The notes under the pieces are model-generated. The model made no database searches. It was not told where the DNA came from and saw only the letters and a program-made list of their open reading frames with translations. Below are positions 52,210 through 63,633 of a stretch of 64,000 nt of DNA, in pieces. The DNA is from Clostridium mobile (lineage in GTDB: Bacteria; Bacillota; Clostridia; Clostridiales; Clostridiaceae). The stretch is from positions 310,001 through 374,000 of the forward strand of contig NZ_JAHLQF010000003.1 of the NCBI RefSeq assembly GCF_018918285.1, given 5' to 3'. A program made the position numbers and the translations under genes. Within the stretch, counting starts at the first letter, position 1, and the number at the start of each line of letters is the position of its first letter.

Positions 52210-53886
52210 ATGGCGAAAATAAGAAAAAGACTAGGAGAAATACTTATTGACTCTGGACTTATTACAGATGAAATTTTAAATAGAGCACTAATTCTTCAAA
52301 AAGAAACAGGAGAGAAATTAGGAAATTTGCTTATTACAAAGGGATTTGCTACAGAAGAGCAGATTGTAGATGCTGTTAAAAGGCAACTAGGCATAGACTA
52401 CATAAACCTATATGAAATAAATATAAGGCCTGAAATAATTGAAATAATACCAGAAGCTATGGCAAGAAAGTATGAGCTTTTGCCTGTGGATATAATAAAT
52501 GGAAGATTGCTTGTGGTAATGGCTGACCCCTTAAATTATTTTGCTATAGAAGACATAAAAGCTGTAACAGGTTATGTAGTAAAAACATCCATATCCCTAA
52601 GAGATATTATACTAGAGAATATTGAAAGATATTATGGAAAGAGTAAGGCTGAAAAGGCAGCGGAGAACTATGGAAAAGTATATGGATACAAAAAAAATAT
52701 TAATGAATTAGAAGAAGAGGTTTATGATGAAGAAGCTGCTCCAATAATTAAATTTATAAATACAGTAATAGATAATGCTATACTAAACAACGCTTCAGAT
52801 ATTCATATAGAAGCTGAAGAGGATGAGATGAGGGTTAGATACAGAATAGACGGAGTCTTAAGGGAGATGATTAGAGTAGACATTGGTATGATTGATGCTG
52901 TAATAAGTAGAATTAAAATAATGGGAGATTTGAACATTGCAGAGAAAAGAATACCACAGGATGGAAGAATCAACTATAAATCTAAAGGAAAAAATATAGA
53001 TTTAAGAGTATCTATAATTCCTACAATATTGGGAGAAAAGGTTGTAATGAGAATATTGGATAAGAATAACTTTTCCTTAGGATTAAATAAGATAGGATTA
53101 AATTCTAAGGAAGAAAAAAAGCTGAAAGAAATAATTGCAAAACCTTATGGCATCATACTGGTTTGTGGTCCTACAGGTAGTGGCAAGACTACCACATTGT
53201 ACTCTTTATTAAACATACTAAATGATCAATCAAAGAATATAGTGACCATAGAAGACCCAGTTGAATATAACCTTAGAGGAACAAACCAAATGCAGGTAAA
53301 TAACAAGATAGGTTTTACTTTTGCATCTGGACTTAGAAGCATTTTAAGACAAGATCCTGATATTATATTGGTAGGTGAGATAAGAGACAACGAAACAGCA
53401 GAAATATCTGTAAGATCAGCATTAACTGGACACTTAGTACTATCCACCATTCACACAAATAATGCTGCAGGATCTATAACTAGACTAGAAGATATGGGAG
53501 TTGAGTCATTTTTAATATCATCAACGGTAATTGGGATAGTAGCTCAAAGGCTTGTTAGAAAAATATGTCCAAGCTGTGTTGAGGAATATATGTCGGAAGA
53601 GAATGAAATGAGAATATTAGGAGTAAAGGAAAAAGTAAAATTAAAAAGAGGAAAAGGTTGCAATATATGCAATGGAACAGGATATAAAGGGAGAACTGCA
53701 ATTTTTGAAATTATAGAAATAAATAGAGCTATAAAAGATATAATTGATCTTAAAAAAGGGGAAAGAGCTATAGAAAAAGAGGCTATAGATAGTGGCACAA
53801 TATTATTAAGAGAAGCTTGTATGGAGAAAGTTTTAAAAGGAATAACTACAGTAGAAGAAATGTTAAGGGTAACCTATGGTTATTAG
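52210..53886 (+). CDS. pilB: Type IV pilus extension ATPase PilB (GspE family)
   Basis: 558 residues. The N-terminal MshEN-type domain (residues about 1-150) is followed by the secretion ATPase: Walker A GPTGSGKTTTLYSLL, Asp box TIEDPVEYNL, Walker B DPDIILVGEIRDNETAEI and the His box GHLVLSTIHTN. The zinc-binding CPSC...CNICNGTGYKGR is present. It powers pilus extension from the cytoplasm. No PilT follows in this cluster. Confidence 0.95.
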   Translation: MAKIRKRLGEILIDSGLITDEILNRALILQKETGEKLGNLLITKGFATEEQIVDAVKRQLGIDYINLYEINIRPEIIEIIPEAMARKYELLPVDIINGRLLVVMADPLNYFAIEDIKAVTGYVVKTSISLRDIILENIERYYGKSKAEKAAENYGKVYGYKKNINELEEEVYDEEAAPIIKFINTVIDNAILNNASDIHIEAEEDEMRVRYRIDGVLREMIRVDIGMIDAVISRIKIMGDLNIAEKRIPQDGRINYKSKGKNIDLRVSIIPTILGEKVVMRILDKNNFSLGLNKIGLNSKEEKKLKEIIAKPYGIILVCGPTGSGKTTTLYSLLNILNDQSKNIVTIEDPVEYNLRGTNQMQVNNKIGFTFASGLRSILRQDPDIILVGEIRDNETAEISVRSALTGHLVLSTIHTNNAAGSITRLEDMGVESFLISSTVIGIVAQRLVRKICPSCVEEYMSEENEMRILGVKEKVKLKRGKGCNICNGTGYKGRTAIFEIIEINRAIKDIIDLKKGERAIEKEAIDSGTILLREACMEKVLKGITTVEEMLRVTYGY

Positions 53887-53900
53887 AAGGTTGATGAATT

Positions 53901-55091
53901 ATGAATAGATTTGTTTATAAGGCAAGTGATGAAAATCTAAACATTATAAAGGGTTATATAGAAGAACAATCCTTAGAATCTGCAATGGAACAGTTGCGCA
54001 GTAGGGGATTAAAAATAATATATGTTAAAAAGAGTGTATCAATTTATAATTTGAAGATTGGTAGGCAAACTTTAAAATATGAAGAAATAGCTGGCTTTTG
54101 TGGACAAGTAGCGGTAATAATAAACACTGGAGTAAGCATAATAAAGGGCTTAGAGATAATTGCAAACCAGGATAAGAAATTAAAAAAGCCCTGTGAAGAA
54201 GTTTTAATTGGATTAAGAAAAGGTGAAACTTTTGCTAATTCCATGAAGGCATCCGGAATATTTCCTCAATTATTGATTGACATGGTATATTCAGGAGAAA
54301 TAAGTGGTAACTTGGATGAAGTATTATTTAACATGGAAGGTTTTTATAGAAGAGAAGGAGAAGTTAAAAGCAAGATAAAAGGGGCGGCTATATATCCTGC
54401 TGTTTTATTTGTTCTTACTATAAGTATGATGTTTTTCTTTAATTTCTTTATCTTATCTAAACTAAAACAGATATTTGAAGACGTTGACAACTTACCATTT
54501 ATAACAAGATTCGTATTGGGAGCTATGAATTTTATAAATAATAATTCATTATTTTTAGCAGTAACTCTATTATTATTTATCATAATAATTAAATATATCT
54601 TAGATATACCTAAGGTAACAATGTATATAGATAGAATCTCTTTGTCAATTCCAATTTTGGGAGAATTAAAGAGGAATGTGGTAATTAATAGATTCTCAAG
54701 AAGTATGGGGATTTTTATAAAATCTGCTGTACCTATAATAAATGCATTAGAAAATATAGAGGATGTTATAGAAAATAAGTATATAGGATTTAAAATAGGC
54801 AATGCGAAAAGAGAAATAATAAATGGAATAAGCATAGGTGAGGCTTTGGAGGAACAGGGACTTTTTGATACCCTTACTATACAGATGATTAAAATTGGAG
54901 AAGAAACTGGTAAATTAGAAGAGATGTTCTTTAAATTGACTGATATATATGATAAAAAAGTTGAAACAAATATAAATAGAATGATGACCTTGGTAGAACC
55001 TGTATTTACCTTGATTATAGGATTATTTGTAGGAATAATCATAATAGCAATAGCAATGCCTATACTACAAATGTCAAATGGTATAAATTGA
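53901..55091 (+). CDS. pilC: Type IV pilus inner-membrane platform protein PilC (GspF family)
   Basis: 396 residues with two T2SSF repeats, each followed by membrane segments (AAIYPAVLFVLTISMMFFFNFF and the C-terminal VEPVFTLIIGLFVGIIIIAIAMPILQ). FCGQVAVIINTGVSIIKGLEII and GRSMG-like FSRSMGIFIKSAVPIINAL mark the two repeats. It couples PilB to pilin assembly and lies 15 bases after pilB. Confidence 0.95.
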   Translation: MNRFVYKASDENLNIIKGYIEEQSLESAMEQLRSRGLKIIYVKKSVSIYNLKIGRQTLKYEEIAGFCGQVAVIINTGVSIIKGLEIIANQDKKLKKPCEEVLIGLRKGETFANSMKASGIFPQLLIDMVYSGEISGNLDEVLFNMEGFYRREGEVKSKIKGAAIYPAVLFVLTISMMFFFNFFILSKLKQIFEDVDNLPFITRFVLGAMNFINNNSLFLAVTLLLFIIIIKYILDIPKVTMYIDRISLSIPILGELKRNVVINRFSRSMGIFIKSAVPIINALENIEDVIENKYIGFKIGNAKREIINGISIGEALEEQGLFDTLTIQMIKIGEETGKLEEMFFKLTDIYDKKVETNINRMMTLVEPVFTLIIGLFVGIIIIAIAMPILQMSNGIN

Positions 55092-55113
55092 TAAAAAGGT
55101 GGGAGAATTAACT

Positions 55114-56538
55114 TTGCCAAATAAAAAACTTGTATTCAGGTTTAATGAAGATTCTGTAGATATAGTACTAATGGAATATAAATTTAATAAAGCTATAATG
55201 GATAAATATAAAACCTTAATTATTAAAAATGGAGATAATTCTTCATATAAGGATGAAGTTACTATTAAGGATTCTAAGGATTTTATTGAAAAAGCTGAAA
55301 TGAGCAGAAAAAAGGCTATAGCTATTTTGGCCTTAGATGGAGTTATTACTAGATTAGTAGAAGCTCCTTATATGAAGAAAAAAGAATTACAGTCCTTTAT
55401 AAAAAACAATATAAATGAGTATTTTACAGTAAATATGCAAGATTACTATTATGATTATAGAGTGGTAGAAATATCTAAAGATAAGGTGAAAAAATTTAGT
55501 GTTTTACTAGCAGTAATACCTAAAAATATATTAGATGATATAAATGAATATCTTAGCAGTTTAGGAGTGAATGTAGAAAAGATTACTATATATCCAGAAT
55601 GCTTAGCTAACTTAGCAAATAAAAAGGAAGAAAGTAGTATAGCAATAGTGGATCTTGTCAAGGATGTTAATAATATTACTATTCTAGAGGGAAATAAACT
55701 ATTTTTACATTCTAATTCTCATTTTGATAGTAATGTTGAAGAAAACTACGATGAGATTTTAGATAATATAGGTTATTTTTTAAACTTTTATTCCACTAGA
55801 CACTTTGGTAATAGGGTGGATAAAATATATGTACTGGGAAGTTTATTTGAAAATAAGGGCTTTATAGAAGAGTTAAAAAATCAAATCGATATTCCCATGG
55901 AATTCGGTATTAGATCACTTTGTGAAAAAGCATTTGCTAAAGAAGAAGTTAATCTAGAGCTTTTTTCAGATGTTTTTGGATGTAACTTTAATGGAATAGA
56001 TTTTAGAAAGGCTCTTAAACTAAATAAGAATAAAGAAGAAGCTGACAATAATAAAATATACATAGCTCTATCTTCTATATTGCTGGCTATCACTATAGGG
56101 TGGGTTGTTTCATTTAATTACTTATTAAGCATGAAAATAGCTAGCTATAATACGGAAGGTCTAGAAGGCAGGATTAAATCTTTAGAAGATGTGAAAAAGG
56201 AGCATATTTCACTTAAGGATCAAAAGGCCTTATATGAAAAAAATAAAGAAGCTATTGAAAAAATAAATTCAGATGGAGTAGACCATATATACTATTTAAA
56301 TGAATTAACAAAAGGACTGCCTTCTAATATTGTAGTGAATGATATTTATATTGATAAAGAAAATGTTAGATTAAAGGTAGATATTAAAGACAGTACCTTG
56401 GACAAGATTAACTTATATGTAGCAATAAATAACATGGATATATTTGAGCATGTAGAGATAGATAGTATGAAATTAGATGATACAGAGAATGAAGCTAGTT
56501 TAGAGCTGAAGATAAAGGAAAAAACTAAAAATCCTTAA
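55114..56538 (+). CDS. pilMN: Fused PilM-PilN type IV pilus assembly protein
   Basis: About 474 residues. The first about 290 form an actin-like PilM domain. A cytoplasmic linker, one membrane helix (YIALSSILLAITIGWVVSFNYLL, about 311-333), a coiled coil and a PilN ferredoxin-like domain (NIVVNDIYIDKENVRLKVDI) follow. The fusion resembles GspL and the PilMN of C. difficile. TTG 55114 is chosen with GGTGGGAG seven bases upstream, rather than the GTG at 55099, which is part of that SD. Confidence 0.85.
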   Translation: MPNKKLVFRFNEDSVDIVLMEYKFNKAIMDKYKTLIIKNGDNSSYKDEVTIKDSKDFIEKAEMSRKKAIAILALDGVITRLVEAPYMKKKELQSFIKNNINEYFTVNMQDYYYDYRVVEISKDKVKKFSVLLAVIPKNILDDINEYLSSLGVNVEKITIYPECLANLANKKEESSIAIVDLVKDVNNITILEGNKLFLHSNSHFDSNVEENYDEILDNIGYFLNFYSTRHFGNRVDKIYVLGSLFENKGFIEELKNQIDIPMEFGIRSLCEKAFAKEEVNLELFSDVFGCNFNGIDFRKALKLNKNKEEADNNKIYIALSSILLAITIGWVVSFNYLLSMKIASYNTEGLEGRIKSLEDVKKEHISLKDQKALYEKNKEAIEKINSDGVDHIYYLNELTKGLPSNIVVNDIYIDKENVRLKVDIKDSTLDKINLYVAINNMDIFEHVEIDSMKLDDTENEASLELKIKEKTKNP

Positions 56539-56557
56539 TAAGGGTGTGTAACATATT

Positions 56558-57289
56558 ATGAAAAATAATAATAAAGGTATAATAATATTTTTGATAATTA
56601 TAATTGCCCTATTCGTAAATTACAGCATATATCAGTATGTATTTGTGACCAAATTTAGTAATTTAAAAAGTGCAGAAAAAGAATATAATGATAAACAAAA
56701 AGAACTAGAAGAATTAATAAAAATTAAAGGAAATATTCATAGTGTAAGAAAAGAAAATGAAGCTTTAAAAGGGCAGGTTAAAGAGTTAGATAAACTGATT
56801 TTAGAAAAAATAGATACCGCAAAACTTGCCTATGATTTTTATAAATCTTGTAAAGATTTTAAAATAACAGGGGAAGAGATAAAGTTTTCTATAGAGGGAT
56901 CTGATAAAAAAGAGGAAGAGGGCAGTGGAGAAGATGGCAAAACTAATGACAGCACCAATAATGATGAAAAAGAGAATTCAGATGATATAACTAGATTAGA
57001 GATTTACCTAAAAATTAGCGGGAAAAAGATAGATATAGAAAAATATATAAATAATCTAGATAAGATAACAGAGGGGAAACTTAATGTTAAAAGTATAAAT
57101 CTTTCTACAAATAAAGCTGATGATGCTAAAGAGGAAGTAACTGTTGCAAATGAGGACTATTTACAAGGACAAATAGAGTTTTATCAATACTTAAAGTTAA
57201 ATGATGAAGAAAAAGAAAATATAAAGAAGTATGATTTTTATCATAATAAGGTAGGTTTTGATTCTATTTCAAATATGTTTGGAAACTAA
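56558..57289 (+). CDS. pilO: PilO-like pilus assembly protein
   Basis: 243 residues. One N-terminal membrane helix (IIIFLIIIIALFVNYSIYQY), then a coiled coil (about 35-85) and a ferredoxin-like fold split by a very acidic insert (about 130-155). The order after PilMN and before the prepilin peptidase, and the topology, support PilO. Sequence conservation is weak. It lies 20 bases after pilMN. Confidence 0.78.
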   Translation: MKNNNKGIIIFLIIIIALFVNYSIYQYVFVTKFSNLKSAEKEYNDKQKELEELIKIKGNIHSVRKENEALKGQVKELDKLILEKIDTAKLAYDFYKSCKDFKITGEEIKFSIEGSDKKEEEGSGEDGKTNDSTNNDEKENSDDITRLEIYLKISGKKIDIEKYINNLDKITEGKLNVKSINLSTNKADDAKEEVTVANEDYLQGQIEFYQYLKLNDEEKENIKKYDFYHNKVGFDSISNMFGN

Positions 57290-57303
57290 AGGAGCAGGTT
57301 GTT

Positions 57304-58089
57304 TTGGTGTATATAATATTATTTTATTTATTGATTTTTACAATAGGTCTATGCGTTGGTAGCTTTTTAAATGTATGCATATACAGGATACCAAGGGAGG
57401 AGAGTGTGATATTTCCTTCTTCCCATTGTACCAATTGTAATAATAGATTAGTTTGGAAGGATTTAATACCTATAGCTAGCTATCTATTGCTAAAAGGAGA
57501 ATGTAGATACTGCAAAGAAAAGATATCTCCAAGATATGCTATAATAGAGCTTATTACTGCTATTTCATATGTATTAGTATTGATTAAATATGGCTTTTCT
57601 TTATATTCTCTTAAGTATTTAATTTTGATTTCACTATTAATTGTAATATCTTTAATAGATATAGATACCATGAACATTTACTTTAAAACCACTGTTTTTG
57701 GAGTTGTTTGTGGGATAGTAATTTTAGCTATTGAAGGAATAAGTAGCGGTTATGGAGTTCATAATTACTTATATTATTTCTTAGGAGGCATAATTCCTAC
57801 CATTATAATAACATTAATAATACTAATGACAAGAGGTATGGGATGGGGAGATGTGGAGATATTCTTTATATGTGGTCTATTTCTAGGAGTTAAGCTTTCG
57901 ATGGTTATGACATTTTTATCTTTTATTATAGGAGCAATTATATCCCTATTTCTTCTATATAGTAAGAAAAAAACTAGGAAAGATCCAATACCATTTGGCC
58001 CATTTATTGCATTGGGTGCTTTTTTTGCAATTTTAATGGGAGATATGATTGTAAACCTTTATATGAGCCTTTATATAAATTTGATATGA
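57304..58089 (+). CDS. pilD: Prepilin peptidase/N-methyltransferase PilD
   Basis: 261 residues with about seven membrane helices. CTNC and CRYC form the zinc site of the methyltransferase-type domain. The two catalytic aspartates are in ISLIDIDTM and MGWGDVE (GxGxGD-type). FGPFIALGA is also typical. It cleaves the pilin leaders encoded upstream. The start is TTG 57304 or GTG 57307, with AAAGGAG upstream. It is the last gene of the pilus operon. Confidence 0.95.
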   Translation: MVYIILFYLLIFTIGLCVGSFLNVCIYRIPREESVIFPSSHCTNCNNRLVWKDLIPIASYLLLKGECRYCKEKISPRYAIIELITAISYVLVLIKYGFSLYSLKYLILISLLIVISLIDIDTMNIYFKTTVFGVVCGIVILAIEGISSGYGVHNYLYYFLGGIIPTIIITLIILMTRGMGWGDVEIFFICGLFLGVKLSMVMTFLSFIIGAIISLFLLYSKKKTRKDPIPFGPFIALGAFFAILMGDMIVNLYMSLYINLI

Positions 58090-58181
58090 AATCTTTCAAA
58101 AAGCTTTCATAAAATAATTGACAAAATGCAAAATTATAAATAAAATAGTGTAAACAGTTCGTTTTAGTCGAATAATATATT

Positions 58182-58246
58182 ACTCATATATCCCCTGAAT
58201 ATGGCAGGGAGTATCTACCGGGAGCCTTAAATTCCCGACTATGGGT
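58182..58246 (+). promoter_or_regulatory. Guanine-type purine riboswitch aptamer
   Basis: P1 is ACTCATA/TATGGGT. The conserved junction and loops (ATATGGCAGGG, GTATCTACCGGGAGCC, TTCCCGACTATGG) match the purine aptamer. The C in CCGACTATG is the specificity base for guanine rather than adenine. It precedes guaB and should shut GMP synthesis when guanine is plentiful. Confidence 0.97.
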
Positions 58247-58269
58247 GGAATTGTTGCATGCAAATAGGA

Positions 58270-58307
58270 CATGCTAATTTCACTTATAGGAATTAGCATG
58301 TTTTTTT
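58270..58307 (+). terminator. Terminator of guanine riboswitch
   Basis: CATGCTAATT (58270-58279) pairs with AATTAGCATG (58291-58300) before seven Ts. The sequence GGAATTGTTGCATG just after P1 can pair with its 5' arm as an antiterminator. Confidence 0.92.
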
Positions 58308-58342
58308 GTGTTTAGGCAAAAATAAAATATACTAATTTATAA

Positions 58343-59821
<1,479 letters not shown>

Positions 59822-59836
59822 GATTTGGAGGATATT

Positions 59837-61369
59837 ATGGAAAGAGAATTAGTTCTTGTCGTTGATTTTGGAGGCCAATATAATCAGCTCATCGCTAGAC
59901 GTGTAAGAGAAAATCATGTTTATTGTGAAATAGTACCTTATAGTTATTCAGTAGAGCAGATTAAAGAAAAAAACCCTAAAGGAATAATATTTACAGGTGG
60001 ACCTAACAGTGTTTATGGAGAAGATTCTCCAAAGATAGATAAAGAAATTTTCAACTTAGGAGTTCCAGTACTTGGAATATGTTATGGACACCAACTTATA
60101 TCTCATACTTTAGGCGGAGTCGTGGAAAGTGCTAAAATAAGAGAGTATGGAAAAACTGAAGTAAAGATAAATAGTAGCTGTTCTCTATTTGAAGGAGTAG
60201 ATATGGAAGAAAGCTGTTGGATGAGCCATACAGACTTTGTATCAAAAACTCCAGAAGGATTTACAATAGTTGCAGATACTAGTGTGTGCCCTGTGGGAGC
60301 AATGGCTAATGAAGAAAAGAAAATATACGGTGTTCAGTTCCATCCAGAAGTAGAACACACACCTTTTGGCAAAAAAATGTTATCAAACTTCCTTTTTAAC
60401 ATCTGCGGATTAAAGGGAGATTGGTCAATGGCTTCTTTTGCTGAAGAAAAAATCAGAGAAGTTAAGGAGTTAGTTGGAGATAAAAAGGTAATATGTGCGC
60501 TATCTGGTGGTGTTGATTCATCAGTAGCTGCTCTTATAGTACACAAAGCTATAGGAAAGCAACTAACTTGTATATTTGTTGACCATGGTTTACTAAGAAA
60601 AGATGAGGGAGACCAGGTTGAAGAAGTATTTAAACAACAGTTTGATATGAACTTAATAAGAGTAAATGCTCAGGAAAGATTCCTAGGAAAATTAAAGGGA
60701 GTATCAGACCCAGAGAGAAAAAGAAAAATTATAGGTGAAGAATTTATAAGAGTATTTGAAGAAGAAGCAAATAAACTAGGAAAAATTGATTTCTTAGTAC
60801 AAGGAACTATATATGCTGACGTAGTAGAAAGCGGAACTAATACTTCTGCAACTATAAAAAGTCATCACAATGTAGGAGGACTTCCAGAAGACATTGAATT
60901 TAAACTTATAGAACCATTAAGAGAATTATTTAAAGACGAAGTTAGAGCAGTAGGAGAAGAATTAGGAATACCTCACAAATTAGTGTGGAGACAGCCTTTC
61001 CCAGGACCAGGATTGGCTATAAGAGTATTAGGTGAAATTACTGAAGATAAGTTAGAAATAGTAAGAGAAGCAGATGCTATATTCAGAGAAGAAATAGCTA
61101 ATGCTGAATTAGATGAAGTGATTTGGCAGTACTTTGCTTGTCTTCCAAACATCAGATCTGTAGGAGTTATGGGAGATGAAAGAACTTATTCTCATACAGT
61201 AGCTCTAAGAGCAGTAAATTCAACTGACGGAATGACTTCAGATTGGTCAAGAATACCTTATGAAGTTTTAGATAAGGTTTCTAGAAGAATAGTTAACGAA
61301 GTTAAAAACGTAAACAGAATAGTTTATGATATAACTTCAAAACCACCATCAACTATAGAATGGGAATAA
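59837..61369 (+). CDS. guaA: GMP synthase (glutamine-hydrolysing)
   Basis: 510 residues; aminates XMP to GMP. The class I amidotransferase domain has Cys in LGICYGHQL and His/Glu in HPEVEHT. The ATP pyrophosphatase domain has [12 protein letters not shown], and the C-terminal dimerisation domain ends [11 protein letters not shown] 59837 is chosen because GGAGG precedes it; the in-frame TTG at 59825 overlaps that SD. Confidence 0.98.
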   Translation: MERELVLVVDFGGQYNQLIARRVRENHVYCEIVPYSYSVEQIKEKNPKGIIFTGGPNSVYGEDSPKIDKEIFNLGVPVLGICYGHQLISHTLGGVVESAKIREYGKTEVKINSSCSLFEGVDMEESCWMSHTDFVSKTPEGFTIVADTSVCPVGAMANEEKKIYGVQFHPEVEHTPFGKKMLSNFLFNICGLKGDWSMASFAEEKIREVKELVGDKKVICALSGGVDSSVAALIVHKAIGKQLTCIFVDHGLLRKDEGDQVEEVFKQQFDMNLIRVNAQERFLGKLKGVSDPERKRKIIGEEFIRVFEEEANKLGKIDFLVQGTIYADVVESGTNTSATIKSHHNVGGLPEDIEFKLIEPLRELFKDEVRAVGEELGIPHKLVWRQPFPGPGLAIRVLGEITEDKLEIVREADAIFREEIANAELDEVIWQYFACLPNIRSVGVMGDERTYSHTVALRAVNSTDGMTSDWSRIPYEVLDKVSRRIVNEVKNVNRIVYDITSKPPSTIEWE

Positions 61370-61376
61370 AAAACAG

Positions 61377-61420
61377 AAACCTGATAATGGCTAAAGATAG
61401 CTGTTATCAGGTTTTTGTTT
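61377..61420. terminator. Terminator between guaA and lysR
   Basis: AAACCTGATAATGGCTA (61377-61393) pairs with TAGCTGTTATCAGGTTT (61398-61414) with one G-U, followed by TTGTTTTTTA. It lies between convergent genes. Confidence 0.88.
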
Positions 61421-61424
61421 TTTA

Positions 61425-62366
61425 TTAACCTCTCTTATGTTCAGATAGTCTACGAAATCGTTCTGTAACATTGGTTATGAATTCCTGTGTCCTGTCATTT
61501 AATTGCGCATTGTTTCTTGTTATCACTTCAAAAAGGACACTATTTTCACAGCCTTCAATGGGAACTGATATAACATCGAACATTGCTTCCTGATTTTCGA
61601 ATTCTCTAATTCCTATGGTATAGAAATTGCTTGTGGAAATGAGATTCATTAAGGTTGCTCGTCCATATACATAGATTATCTTACTTGAGTTGTTGAGATC
61701 CTTATGAGATCCTTTTTTCATGATATTGTATATGAAATCCTCATATTGTCCAAGGTATCGAACAAAACCATACTTTTTAAGGGAATCTAGTGATATTATA
61801 TTTCCTTGCTGAATTAACTCATGCTGCTTTGAAATGCAGATTTCTGGTGCAAACTCTGCGATTTTTTTCCAAGTTAATCCGTTTTTTTCGATGAAAGAAT
61901 GAATGTTTTTAGTTTGATGGATATCGTAATGGATGACTCCCACATCGGTGTATCCGTTGGCCACATCTATAATTACATCCCTAGTGGTTCCTTCATTTAG
62001 AAGATAGGTAAATTTATCGATATTTTCTGTTCTGCTGCAAACTTCATTGAAACTTTCCATAATGTGGGTAAACTTAGTCATGGAAACACGTAACTTATCT
62101 GAAATTTTAATATTTGCAGGTGTGAATTTTTTTAAAGCTTCTATTTCGTTTAGTATGGATTTGGAGTGTTTAAGAAAATACTCCCCGGCAGAGTTCAGAT
62201 TTACTCCTCTGTTAGTTCGATTAAATAGTTCAAATCCGATAGCCTTTTCCAAGTCTTTGATTATATTGCTTAAATGAGGCTGTGATATGTATAATTTCTG
62301 TGCGGCTTTGTTAATGGATCCACATTCCGCAACTGTTACAAAACCTTCAAGTTGATTAACATTCAA
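61425..62366 (-). CDS. LysR-family transcriptional regulator
   Basis: 313 residues. The N-terminal winged helix (SINKAAQKLYISQPHLSNIIKDLEKAIG, about residues 16-43) is followed by a co-inducer domain that keeps the LysR length and fold. It is divergent from glsA, with a 206-base gap holding two inverted repeats, so it probably controls glsA and the following symporter. The ligand is unknown; glutamine or glutamate is plausible from context. Confidence 0.9.
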   Translation of the reverse strand: MNVNQLEGFVTVAECGSINKAAQKLYISQPHLSNIIKDLEKAIGFELFNRTNRGVNLNSAGEYFLKHSKSILNEIEALKKFTPANIKISDKLRVSMTKFTHIMESFNEVCSRTENIDKFTYLLNEGTTRDVIIDVANGYTDVGVIHYDIHQTKNIHSFIEKNGLTWKKIAEFAPEICISKQHELIQQGNIISLDSLKKYGFVRYLGQYEDFIYNIMKKGSHKDLNNSSKIIYVYGRATLMNLISTSNFYTIGIREFENQEAMFDVISVPIEGCENSVLFEVITRNNAQLNDRTQEFITNVTERFRRLSEHKRG

Positions 62367-62452
62367 ATTATTACAACCCCTTTCTGATCTTGGTAATGGT
62401 AAAAATATGTAAATTATAAAGAATTATATTAGAGTTTATCATATTATAAAAA

Positions 62453-62523
62453 ATATAGCTATAACTTTTTCAAATAATAGCTATATCTTTTAGATATTAC
62501 CAGATATTAACCAAGTGGGTTAA
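62453..62523. promoter_or_regulatory. LysR-type operator region between lysR and glsA
   Basis: ATATAGCTAT (62453-62462) and ATAGCTATAT (62477-62486) form a perfect inverted repeat with a 14-base spacer. Downstream, AGATATTA is repeated at 62492 and 62503, 11 bases apart, and TTAACC-N5-GGTTAA lies at 62507-62523. This layout fits a LysR recognition plus activation site. Confidence 0.6.
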
Positions 62524-62572
62524 TATAATATATAATAAGGAAATTAAATATATTAGGAAGTAGGTTCATAAA

Positions 62573-63520
62573 ATGGAAATCAAAAATATTGCCGAAGTAT
62601 TAAATTATGCATTGGAATATGGTCGTAAGCATATAAATAAAGGAAATGTTGCAACGTATATTCCTGAATTAGCGAAAGTGGACAAGAATTTGCTTGGAGT
62701 TAGCATAGTGACGATAGATGGCAGGAGATACCATGCAGGAGATTGGCAGCAGGAATTCTCTATTCAAAGCATCTCGAAAACGATTTCTCTAATCTTTGCT
62801 CTAGAGCATTTTGGATCAGAATATGTGTTTAGTAAAGTAGGTATGGAATCTTCAGGGGATCCATTTAACTCCCTGGATAAACTTGAAACAAAGAATAAAT
62901 ATCCATCAAATCCTTTTATTAATGCTGGTGCCATCGCTGTAGCTGGATTGATTGCTGATAAATATGAATTTGAGGATTATCTGGCATTGGTACGTAGTCT
63001 TTGTGGAAGAGATTCAATTGAAATAGATGAAAACATATACATGTCAGAAAATGAGACAGGCATGTTGAATCGCTCTATGGCATATCTGATGAAGAATAGC
63101 GGGGTTCTTGACACGGATGTGGAAGAGACGTTGAAATTTTATTTCAGAATGTGTTCAGTCAAGATAAATACTAATGACTTGGCCAACTATGCATCAATCC
63201 TAGCAAACGATGGAGTGGAAGTTAAATCTGGAATTCGATTGATCGATAAATATACTATAAAAATAGTCAAGTCTCTTATGGTGACCTGTGGAATGTATGA
63301 TGGGTCAGGAGAATTCGCCATTAGGGCAGGGATGCCTGCAAAGAGTGGCGTAGGCGGAGGTATCGTAGCTTCTGCTGAAAATAAAATGGGAATCGGAATT
63401 TTCGGACCTGCGATTGACGCTCAGGGAAACAGTATAGGAGGTTATCATATCCTTGAATACCTATCAAATGAGTTAGGGTTACATTGTTTTAGTAGAGAAT
63501 TAAGCAATGTCGTGTATTAA
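62573..63520 (+). CDS. glsA: Glutaminase A
   Basis: 315 residues; hydrolyses glutamine to glutamate and ammonia in the cytoplasm. A serine-dependent beta-lactamase-like fold: the Ser-x-x-Lys dyad lies in SIQSISKTISL, followed by NPFINAGAIAV, and the C-terminal KSGVGGGIVASAENKMGIGI motif. It is divergent from lysR and followed at 63634 by an AGCS symporter. Its base composition and codon choice look slightly richer in G+C than neighbours. Glutamine import plus deamidation may support acid tolerance or nitrogen supply; that is inferred. Confidence 0.95.
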   Translation: MEIKNIAEVLNYALEYGRKHINKGNVATYIPELAKVDKNLLGVSIVTIDGRRYHAGDWQQEFSIQSISKTISLIFALEHFGSEYVFSKVGMESSGDPFNSLDKLETKNKYPSNPFINAGAIAVAGLIADKYEFEDYLALVRSLCGRDSIEIDENIYMSENETGMLNRSMAYLMKNSGVLDTDVEETLKFYFRMCSVKINTNDLANYASILANDGVEVKSGIRLIDKYTIKIVKSLMVTCGMYDGSGEFAIRAGMPAKSGVGGGIVASAENKMGIGIFGPAIDAQGNSIGGYHILEYLSNELGLHCFSRELSNVVY

Positions 63521-63633
63521 CTAAATAATTTTTGTTTCAATGTTATGGAAAGAAGGTGATCTATGTAGAACTAATTAAACAGCGGTTACAAAATAAGTAA
63601 CGAAGATGTTACGAAATTTTAAGGAGGGGTCTT

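Noticed and set aside
63541-63600. AAGAAGGTGATCT followed by ATG-TAG before the AGCS symporter
   Set aside because: A start codon directly followed by a stop; probably chance, since no conserved leader peptide or attenuator structure is visible.
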